DNA of 64,000 nt, from NCBI GenBank assembly GCA_965178125.1, contig OZ237741.1:620001-684000 (forward strand). The letters run 5' to 3'. This document shows positions 11,704-21,293 of the stretch, piece by piece (the first letter of the stretch is position 1; each line of letters begins with the position of its first letter). Origin of the DNA: Bilabrum cf. latius (lineage: Eukaryota; Bigyra: Bicosoecida; Bigyra; Bicosoecida). A program made the translations under genes and the position numbers. Under the pieces are notes generated by a model, which saw only the letters and a list, made by a program, of their open reading frames with translations, was not told where the DNA came from and made no database searches.

Positions 11704-14700
11704 ATGTGTATTGTCAGAGCAGTTGTATTTGTATTCTTACTTGTGGATACCGCCGTAGCTACGGAGATTGAAGCTGAGAATGTGTCAAAGTCTCCCGCAG
11801 CGCTTGCAGAGCAGTTTCGGCACAGCCTCAGGAGCGTTCTGTCTCGCGTCAGCACAATCCGTTTTGAAATTGAAGAATTTTAGAGGAAATCTAATTGGAC
11901 TGCTTCACTAGTGCGATAGTTTGCTTCTGTAGATGCGATATCTGCTGGCTCAAGCTTTCACCACGAGGTTGAATCTCCAGAATAGATTCGCCCTGTGCAG
12001 TCATCAGGGCCTCCATTGTTTATGGTGGCAGGGCGGGCTGGAGAGTCATGCCACCAAGTGTGCCACTCTATTGGGCGGACCTGCAGAAGGCATTTTATGC
12101 CCGTTGCAAACACGTGCGAAGCAATGCGAGGTGGTTTCGGATGCAAAGGACCGTGCTTGTTCGGATATGGTGAAGGCCATCCAGCAGCCATATTTCGTCG
12201 AAAAGCTCCAAGCAGGGAAGCGCGTCCACCACCAAGCTCTAGACCACTGCTGGGCTCGCTGGGGCACGAGAGCCGCGATCGCAAGGCTGTGGGGGATAGT
12301 GCAGCCAGGGCGCTGAGCGGGGATGTAGAACCGGAACTTGGGGCGGCTCAAGTAGCAGAGCAACGCTCGAAGGATGAGGAAGCAGGCCACTCACCGCCAG
12401 CAAGGGATGCACCGGGATATGACGACGATGTGCTCGCAGACGATGGTAATGCCATTGAGGGTGAGGGCAGCAGCAAGTCAAGCACGCCATTGGGAGAGAC
12501 TGAGAGAGAATCAATTGCGCAGAGCACAACCGAGGCGGAATTTTCGTAGGATATCAAAGCCAAAGCTGTCAAAAGCACGCCAGCACCAGCGACTCATGCG
12601 ATAGGCAGCACATCTGAAAATACGGCAACGACAAGACCGCAGGATGAAAGATCTACCATTCACTCCAAGAGTATTGAAGGCAGCACCGAGCCAATAGACC
12701 GCGGCACAGATTCACGCATGTCTCACAATGCTACGTCTAGAGCAGGCGGCCACGCGCCTCACGATACGCAAGAGGAGACCGGCCTGAGCACAGGCTAGGG
12801 AGCAGCACCGGTCGGCATGCAGGACAGAGATGCGCAAGCCAGGCGGGCAGAGGCTACCTGTTTCGTGCACGCGGATCTGCCAGCGGTGCCTCACGGCCTG
12901 TACCTGGACCTGCTGCGTGCCTATGGAGTATCCATGGCTTGGCGAGGGGACGGCGCGCTGGAAGCGAGGGGCATTTCACGAGGGTATAGACGACGGTTGT
13001 TCAGTGAGCACCGGGAGAGCGCGGCTGCAGCTGCCTTGAACGATACGTCTAAGTCTTTGCAATGGAACGGAAGACAGGGTGAGGTGCCGCCTGTCCAGCC
13101 ACAAGGCCCATCAACAAGGGGCGTGAGCCCCCCGTCGTCCTCGGGGATACACCCCGTCGAGGCCAAGGGTCTGGTGCTTCCTAGTCCACCTACAGCAGTT
13201 CAATCCACTCAAGACAGCACCACCAGCATAAAGGCCACTTCAACTGGAAGCACCAGTGGCAGCAGCATCAATAAGAAGAGTGAAGCAGGAGTCCCTGATT
13301 CACCACAGGATTCGCAGCCCGCACTTGGGCCAAGGGAGGCCGCGTGGGAGGCCCTTCAGGCAGCCGTTCCAGTCGGACCTGCAGGCGAGGCCCAGGCAGT
13401 GGTGTGGTGCGATGGTTCTCATCCAAGCGAGGCCAGGCTGTGTCCGTGTGGAGAGCATTCTCTGCTGGTGGAAGCTGCGGATGCTCTTCGGCGCATCTTG
13501 CGCGAGGACGAGAGCGAGCGAGGGCTGGAACTAGAGGGCGTGGGGGAGCTGGAGGATGCCATGGGCCGGCTATCAACTGACTGCAAGGCCGGGTTCGTGG
13601 AACTGGAGCAATCGTAGCAGCAGCTGACAGAGCTGCGCGCCCGTTAGATGGATGCAGACATGACCGACGCGCTGCTGCAGAGTCTCAATAAAGTAGACTA
13701 CGAGTCGGGGACAGTGCAACTGCCTGATGGGACCAGGCTTCCATTCCAGGCTGCAATGGACCAGCTCGCTAGCTTACTAGCGAAGCGTGGCAAGAACGCA
13801 GCTGCGCCGCCGCGAGCCTCCACCAGTCCTGGTCAGGCCGCCGGGGACGCGAGCGCACCACGTGCTGGCCCAGCCGAAGATAGTAAGCGCAGATCCCACA
13901 CTCATGGACCCTTGCCGCATACCACCCTGGCCAAAGACCTCGAGTCGGAAGTTGACGTTGGCAGCGGTGAGGATTCGCAGGAGAGCGTCCTGGATACTCT
14001 GCTGGGCCTCATGACTGGATCCACGCGGCGGCGGCACGCGGTGGAGGACGCGAAGGAGCAGGTCACGGGGCACGGACCAGGGAATCAGCCATCACTGTCC
14101 GCGTGGGAGCAAGCCGCCCTGCGCACCGGAAATGCGGAGACCAGAGCTGACAGGGAAGCAGACGACGATTTCGAGGCGGCTGGGGCTGGCCATGGGACGC
14201 AGCAGGGGCAGCGCAGCTCAGCCGACCCTCACGATCCAGCAGTCACGGGAGGTGGCACGCGGCAAGGATCGGGCTCGTCCGCCGCAGTGGGGCTTGGGAA
14301 TCTCCTCGACCTGCCCGTGCAAGATCCTGCCATGCTCAGCTACAACGAGCACCTGCTGCAGGACATCGCGTGCCTCCTGGCCGCTGCCGCTGTGGGGGGC
14401 GTGCTGGCGTCCTTCATTGGCGCGCCTCCCTCTTTCGGATACCTGATTGGAGGGGCAGCCATCGGGCCCTCTGGACTCGGCATTGTCACGCAGCTGGCCC
14501 ATGTCGGCACAGTGGCGCAATTTGGAGTCGTGTTTCCCCTCTTTGCAAACGGACTGCATTTCAGCACGTTCTAGTCTGGTAGCTAGCAAGCGCCACGGTA
14601 GCCAGCTGCTGGCAGCGCAGGAAGTCAAAGCCGAGAGCTGCTACCCACTGATAGCAGCACGCTAGGCTGGGCCCCGTCACTGACGCAAGGCATCGACGAG

Positions 14701-14715
14701 GCCGGCTCGATCCCA

Positions 14716-14749
<34 letters not shown>

Positions 14750-16161
14750 CCAGAGATAGCACCCGGTCCCCCTCGAGGGGCAGCGCCGGGGCAGCGGGAG
14801 CCCCCCGGGTAGTCCCTACTGCAAGTAGCCCCAGGGCAGGGCACGATGATGCTGCAGCGAACAGGGCAGTGGCCGCGCTGGTAGCACCGGCAAGCCATCT
14901 GCGGCAAGCCGCTGCGACTGCCGTCATCCTAGCCGTCGCTTTCTCCGCTTCTGCGGCCCTGGCTGCCCCCGCCCTCGGCCTCGCCCCCGACCCGCTGCAG
15001 GGGGCTCTTATCGGACTGGCCGCGTCGCTGTCTTCCCCAGGTGTGACGATTGCAAACCTCTTGCAGGAGCGGTGTGCGCACGCGCCTGCCGGGCGCCTGA
15101 GCGCGGGCACGCTCGCGGTGCAGGACCTGCTCATGGGGCTGCTGCTGTCCGTGCCACACGTGGCTGCTTCCAGGAAGCAGGAGGTGCCGGGAGCCTCCAC
15201 GCTGTCTTTCGCTGCCAACGCCTTGATCCGATCCATGTTCGCGTTTGTGCTTGTCGTGATGGTGACCGTGGTGGTGGGCCGCACCGTGGTGCCGGCAGCG
15301 GTCGGGGTGCTGGCCAAGCGGCAGGGCAGGGCGCCGCAGGAGGTCCTCTTCCTCGCCCTCGTGGCCCTGTGCATGCTGCTGGCGGTTGCGACGGACGCGT
15401 TCGGGCTGTCCCTGGAGATGGGCGCGTTCTTCGCCGGACTCATGGTGGCGGCAAGCCCGGTGGCGGAGAGCGTGGGGAGGCGGTTGCAACCTCTGGTGCA
15501 GGTGTTCGGCGGCATGTTCTTTGCTTCGATCGGGCTCATCATCAGCCCCGGCTTCGTGTGGTCCCACGGGCAGCTGATTCTGGGGGGTCTTGTGGCCGTG
15601 ATGGCGGCCAAGGCGGCCACTGTTGCGCTCGCGGGGCGAGGGGCTGGGCTGCCGTGGGGGGAGGCCAGCCTGGCTGGACTGGCCCTGGCGCAAGTAAGCG
15701 AGTACTCCTTGATTTTCACGGGCAAGGCGCACGCGATGGGACTGCTGTCCAGGAGAACGTACCTGGTCGGGCTGACGGTGACCGTGGCCTCACTCGTCAC
15801 ATCCCCGCTGGCTGTGGCTCTGCATGCCGTGATGAGGGGGGTCAGGGTAAGGGCGGGCAGCACGGTGCTGCTGGGGGCCCATGAGGGCGAATTGGACCGG
15901 GCGGGGGCGGTGGGCGTGGCGGAGGAGGATGAGGAGTCTGCAGCAGCGGGCGCTGCCGGTGGCGTGAGGTCACTGGCAGGCCCCCGTGCCCAAGGACCGA
16001 TCAAGGACCGGCAGGACGGTATCGCGACGACGGCCGGGCTTCCCGATCGCGTCGATAAACAAGAGGAGCAGCAGCCTCTTGTCGAATCAAAGGGGGTCGG
16101 CGAGCACGAGGCGAGTGCCCACAAGCGACGCATCATGGCTGCAGGTGAGCAGGATTGGTGA
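11704..16161 (+). CDS. TMCO3-like cation/proton antiporter (CPA2 family) with long N-terminal domain
   Basis: One uninterrupted frame of 1485 residues from ATG at 11704 to TGA at 16159, crossing ten UAG codons (11881, 11917, 11983, 12547, 12796, 13615, 13645, 14572, 14584, 14599). A signal peptide (VVFVFLLVDTAVA) opens the protein. Residues about 110-150 hold a Cys-rich block (ESCHQVC, NTCEAMRGGFGC), and about 375-585 hold ATCFVHADLP and then RLCPCGEHS. Together these look like a Cys-rich domain seen near GnT-V-like proteins in algae, split here by low complexity. A coiled coil reads LEQS-UAG-QQLTELRAR-UAG-MD, natural if UAG is Gln. From about residue 880 comes the Na+/H+ exchanger fold: GYLIGGAAIGPSGLG, FGVVFPLFANGLHFS, SSPGVTIANLL, LEMGAFFAGLMVA, FFASIGLIISP, GLALAQVSEYSLI. 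A Ser/Gln-rich insert of about 100 residues, containing three UAG, interrupts the membrane domain after GLHFSTF. K+ or Na+ selectivity is not decidable. TMCO3/KEA relatives act in Golgi or plastid membranes. Confidence 0.85.
14719..14745 (+). repeat. (AGC)9 run coding for poly-Ser
   Basis: Nine perfect AGC codons lie inside the insert that interrupts the antiporter domain, followed by AAC. The pure codon run suggests slippage-prone, fast-evolving sequence and supports this part being a flexible linker rather than a transmembrane segment. Confidence 0.95.
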
Positions 16162-16886
16162 GGTTGAACGCGCTCTGCTGTGCTGGCATACACCATCAGA
16201 CAATCATGGAAGGTCGTACATAATCGATTCATTTGTCATTGCCGCCCCTCTGTGGCTTCAGCCTGCTTCCTTTCCCGTACAATCCTCTCCATGTCCTGGT
16301 ATGTGGCGTGGTCTGGAAATAGCAACACCTTACTCGTATCAGTCGTAGCTGCCAATCGAGACATCTGCGCATGTACGTCGATAGATTCGGAAATCGATCG
16401 GGCATGGAGGGTGAGCGGAAAGACCACTGGGCAAGCAGACGTTGCAAGACATGGGGCAGAACGGTTGCGGTCCTCACACTCTCCTCAGCGTGGTCATCAT
16501 GATCGCCGTGACTGTGCTACTCAGCTTCCCATGTCTTCAAGTAGTATGAAGCACATAGTGGCACAAAGTACAACGCAAAGAGCTTTGGTGCCCACCCAAC
16601 AATACGCTCATACGCGATCGCGTGGTCCCCCGCGAGCTTGAACAAGCGAAACGAGCTCATCCTTCCTCCAACTAGCAGCCTAAGATTTGAATAAAAAGGC
16701 TCGTGTCCTATTTTCTGCTACCTGCCGACCGTAAAGCCGGTCACTCGGTCAATATGGATGGCAGTCAAAGTCTGGATTCTTTCAATTATACAGTGTAATT
16801 TCACCTTCACAATCGTCATCTTGCGGCAGTGATCCGCGGTTTCGTCGATCAGATTCTTCCAGCGATTTCTGTCGATAAAAGGCGAC
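16162..16886. other. intergenic region between two plus-strand genes
   Basis: This 725-bp stretch follows the antiporter stop. Base composition is noticeably more AT-rich from about 16680 on. I see no conserved frame on either strand. It presumably contains the 3' end of the antiporter transcript and the promoter/5' UTR of the next gene. An upstream exon of that gene could be hidden here. Confidence 0.4.
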
Positions 16887-18101
16887 ATGCCCTCGATTGG
16901 GCAACACAAACACGATATTATACTATTGAAGCTCCCAAGTGTAGCAGATAATAATGAAGTTAATATCAAGCTTGCGGCCTCATCGGCTGCTTGGACTAGA
17001 TTGGCACATACCAGCAAAATTCTCGATAGAATTGAGTCCGGAGGCTTTCGGGGTACATGGCAAGACCGATAGGACCAAAATGTGCTGGATAGTCCAAGAT
17101 CAAGGCTGAATGCTGCCCAAAGAAATGCTATTCTGAGGCTGGCATCGCAGCAAGAAGCCGCTATCGTCGCAATGCGACGCAGGCGGCTAGAGGCGGTGAT
17201 CGCAGAGCAGGAACGAAATCAAACCGAGCTCAAGGGATAGATTAGACTTGTGCAAATATTTTGCTTTTTCCAGGGCATACTTTGCGTCTTGGACCTTGGA
17301 CTAGGGCGAGCGACCGGTGCCGGTGTTCTTGCTATTATCGTGGGACTCGTGGGGGTCGGCTGGTCGCTACACTTGGCTGTCGCTGCGTACTGCGCATGGA
17401 GCTACGTCGATGCGTTCGTGTAGGTTGCACGATTATTTCTGCCGCACCCTTTCGGTGTAGACTCGCTGCAAACTGAGGTTCCAGCTGCCGCGGCATTGAC
17501 AATCTCGTTTCGGATTCTACTGGGGTTAGTCGCCGGATCATTGGCAGCAATCGTAGTCGATAGGTTAGCAGGCTCTAATATGCTGCAATGCGTGTGGTTT
17601 GGCTGCGTCGGGAGAGGCTCGTGCGCTGGATGCAGCTCGAATCCTCTGGGCGACCGCAGTGGGTTGGCGGCTTCCGAACACCGTCTACCTGCTAGGAACG
17701 GAGCTTTCCGTCGAGACCGATCCCCAGTGGATATTACAGTACTTCATAATACCATCTAGTCGGTATAGACCTCGCAGTAGAGCTCCATGTTGCTTCGGAC
17801 AAGATCTCGGCGGAATCTTCACCACACCACAGCTGGATTGCTGCGGAGGGGAGAATCCGCAAGGCTTGCCGAGCTGCGACTTGCTGCTGCTGAGAACACG
17901 CGGTCCAGCAATGATCTTGTCGGTGGCGCATCGGAGGCCCAAGCTGACCGCGCAAGCGACGCGTCGACGACTAGTGATGAGGGTGGCTCTCTGTCTCATC
18001 AGTCAATCCCACTGGATTTCCGAGCCTCGGCGAGTGAAGCACGGGACGGAGATACTACAAGCATAAATCCTCTTACAAAGAATGGATCAGGGCGACACTG
18101 A
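16887..18101 (+). CDS. unknown membrane protein with coiled coil, 6 in-frame UAG
   Basis: Frame of 404 residues from ATG 16887 to TGA 18099, with UAG at 17070, 17238, 17421, 17757, 17766 and 17778. I do not recognise a family. The first third is soluble and ends in a predicted amphipathic helix (LASQQEAAIVAMRRRRLEAV, then AEQERNQTELKG-UAG). Three hydrophobic segments follow: IFCFFQGILCVLDLGL, LAIIVGLVGVGWSLHLAVAA and ILLGLVAGSLAAIVV. The last third is polar, Ser/Thr/Ala-rich and probably disordered, starting with a cluster of three UAG (I-UAG-SV-UAG-TS-UAG-SS). Gln would suit this cluster much better than a hydrophobic residue. The start is uncertain: it is simply the first ATG of the open frame, and a spliced 5' exon cannot be excluded. 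It is convergent with the DUF2064 gene, 137 bp away. Confidence 0.6.
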
Positions 18102-18238
18102 GCCGCTTGGCCAGGCTATGAGGAGAGGTGTATGCGCCGAGAATCTGGGTAGACCAGCGTGCGACGGAATGGTGCACAGTTTGATCGTTTAATTTGCATG
18201 GCACTATAAAGCACCTGCTTGATTTTGGTAGATGACCC

Positions 18239-21204
18239 TCACTGGGGCGATATCATTCGCACGCACGCTTCCGCTGCCTATGAAGCCTCCTCTGCACCCG
18301 CGCGAGCTCCCGCGTCAGCTGCCTCCTTGGCCCAGCCGGCCAGCTCTCTAACACCATCGGCCCCATCCACGTCGCTCCAGCACTTTCTGTCAGTAGCAGC
18401 TCTCACCCCCGTACTATCCAGCACGGCCAGCTGCGACGCCGCAGTGGAAGGCGCGCTCCAGCGCACCCCGCGGAAGACAGCGGCGGGCGGCGCGAACCAC
18501 GGCAGGGCAAGCGCCACGTATCCCCCATCGGAGGCCGGAAGCATGACGGCCTCGCCTGTGCGCGCGCACCGATCCATCGCTGCCATGATATCAGAGGCGG
18601 GAACCATCGGACAATCCGCGCCTAGCAGCAGCGTCGGCCCGAATGCGCCCCCCTCCCCCCCTCCGATCGATCCCGACATGCCCTCGGCAGATGCTGCGAG
18701 CACGCTGGCCCCCTCTGCCTCAAGCACCTCCCCTGCTTCCTCAAAGCACCCCACCGTGTCGCCTTCTTGTTCCCTGCGCGTGGCATACCCCCCGCTCAGC
18801 TGGGACCGCAGAACAGCCGCAGACAAGACGTCCGAGAGATCCCGCTCACCTCGCACCACCGCAATCGCCACACCAGGCGCCTTCATCTCCAGGTCCGCAG
18901 CTAGCCCCGCAAGGGCTTGCACCGCTTCATCCGGAGCGCCCGCACTACCGGTCTTGCCCCCCTCTGCCCCAGCCAGGACGGACTTGGCGCCCGCCGCGGC
19001 CGCCCCTGGGTCCATAGATGAGTCACCGCCGCCTGCCTCTGCCCCAGTACCCCGGGGTAGGGCGCACAGCAGCTGAACTCCCCCGGCGTATCCCGGCTCG
19101 CTCGTCACACCGGCGCATGTGGCCAGCAAACACGCGCGCGCCACAGCTGCGGCGGCCCTGTCTGCCGGGTCGGGCCCGCCTCCACCGGTGGATTCGCCGG
19201 CTGCAGAGCCAGAGCCACCCTTGCGAAGCGCTGCAGCGAGACGAGTTTTGCAGCGGCCCGGCAGAGGCAGCTTGCCCACGACCACGACGTTGCCGGCAGC
19301 AGGCGAGCGCGAGCCTGTGGCTGCTTCCCCCTTCGAGTTCAACCTGGACTTGACCCCACGCTCCACGATCCCGCTCGCCCGCCCAACGACCAGCTCCACC
19401 ACCCGCCCCACAGCAGCCCCCGGGGCACCCCTCGAGGAACCTTCGCTGGAGCCCCCTGCACCCGAGGCGGCGGCGCCAATGAACCCGGCCCTAGTCACCC
19501 CCTGCGAAAGCGCCACCCTCGCCAGCACCCCCGCATCCCGCAGCAGCACCCGTCCGCTCTCTCGCAGCACCGCGGCCACCTCGTCGGCAGCGTCCCCCGC
19601 CAGGAGCCGGATCGCGCCTGCATCGTCGCCGGCTGCAGCCCCGGCCGACCCGTCGGTCGAGGCTAGACCGCCGCCTGCCGCAGCCGCGATCCGGAGCAGT
19701 TCTGCACCAACGGCCCGCAGCACAAACCCGGTCCTAGCCTCCTCCTCCTCAGCAACCGACCCATGCGCACTCGTCACACCGCTGGAAGAAGCGCCTGTAG
19801 AACCGGAAGACGAAGACTGGCTGTGGCCGCACGCCCCCATGTGAGCCCGCATCGCCGCCGCCACGCACTCCCTGGCGCACCTCGCCCACGTGCTCGCGTT
19901 CAACCTTGCCCTGCCTGCCTTCTCCCCCTGGATGAAGCGGGCATAGCCCCCCTGGTACACGCTCACGCCCCCCATCTGGTGCGAGGGACCGGCGCGCGGG
20001 ACGTGCTTGTCCCTGCCCGCGCCCCCTCCAGTGGTGCCCACGCCAGTGGCGGTCTCGGCATCTGCGGCCTCGAGGGCGGCGGCACGCGCGGCTGCTGCGA
20101 GAGCCGCCGACACAAGGTGTGCCGCCAGCGTACCCGCGTCGAGGAGCGGAGGACCCATCCCGGCCTGCGGGGCAATCGTCACGCGCACGTCGCTGCCGTC
20201 GTCTTCCCCGTCGTCGCTGGGGGCCCTCGTCTCCTCAGGTACTCCGCCGCTGCTGCCACCCCCCTAAGGGGCAGTGCCCGGTGCAGGGGCAGTGTCGGGC
20301 AGGCCCAGGGCCTGCATGAGCGTGGCCTTGGCCTTGGTGTCCACGGGGCCCTCTTCCATGGCCCAGGGGTCAGGGGCCCCGCCAGCCATCGCGGCCCCTC
20401 CCGCACCGCTACCGGGAGACCACGACTCGTCGTCCTGCCTGCGACCGGGTCCCACCGCTGCGATGTGACGAGTGGTTAGGCCACCCAGACATGGTGCGCT
20501 GCGCTGTTCCCTGCACTCCCCGAGGAACCGAGCAGCGGCGGACCGCGCGGCCGTGTCGCCCTCAGAGAGACAGGCCTCCACTGCCGCCTCGAACTGGCGT
20601 GCGCTCGCCCACGCGCTCGGCTGGGAAGATGCGCTGCGCTAAAGGGCGGCAAACGGGCGGGCTGATGGGCTACCGGCTCGAAACACGGACGAGAAATCTC
20701 CAAGGAGGGTCCCGACCCGTCGACCCAGGCACTCGAACGAGGCGTCGCGACCGACAGCGTCCCGGACGGCCGTGTGGGGCGTCACGTGCGCAAGAGCGAC
20801 CAGGCCATCAGCAGGGTCGTGATGCAGAACCTACACACCTCCCACCATTGATCCGGCCGACGGTACGCCCTCCAAAGCCTTGAACGCCGCGACGAGGGCC
20901 GAAGCCCTGGTGCCACGGGCTGCACCATTGTCCGCCATCGCCAGCACTCGCGCCTCCCTCAATAGCCCAGTGAGTCGCCATTCTTCTGTACCTTGTTCTT
21001 TCATTGCAGATTCCTGCGTAGGACGCGTGCAGTAGGACAAATACACTGCAGATCTTGTGGACGAGATCGTGGCCTTCCATGCGAACAGACCTAACTGCTT
21101 ACCTGCTTTGCTGCAGACCACATCGCTTTGCTGTCGCCACCAAGGCCTGATTTAAGATCCACTACATGCTCCCCTAGGTCTAAAACGCTGTCTTCATTCA
21201 GCAT
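18239..21204 (-). CDS. protein with C-terminal DUF2064 / TIGR04282 glycosyltransferase-like domain
   Basis: Two exons, 21204-21103 and 21013-18239, give 2877 nt (958 residues) ending in TGA. The intron has GTAAGC and TACGCAG ends and joins ...WSAAKQ to ESAMKEQG in phase 0. UAG occurs at 20831, 20639, 20264 and 18278. From about residue 608 the sequence matches DUF2064, a GT-A-like family: VVVGKLPLPGRCKTRLA, LLLGADCPMVPASDI and ASDGGYVALALPWF, then WSAPSTAASQ and WSDVDGADGV. In bacteria this domain is often a stand-alone protein of about 200 residues; here inserts enlarge it and about 600 residues of unknown sequence precede it. That N-terminal part (HDPADGLVALAHVTPH, VYQGGYARFIQGE) is unrecognised and rich in Ala/Gly/Ser. 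Substrate is unknown. The start ATG lies 89 bp from the stop of the upstream gene on the same strand. Confidence 0.7.
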
Positions 21205-21293
21205 GGTAACTAGAAAGGGTAATTTTGCTCGCAAGATTCGAACGGCCGCAAACTGGACCCGGAGCGAGCGATCTGGATTACGGATCGGCTCGA

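Noticed and set aside
14625-16232. 535-residue minus-strand frame opposite the antiporter
   Set aside because: Antisense shadow of the membrane domain. The plus strand carries clear antiporter motifs; the minus translation is Thr/Ser/Pro/Ala noise.
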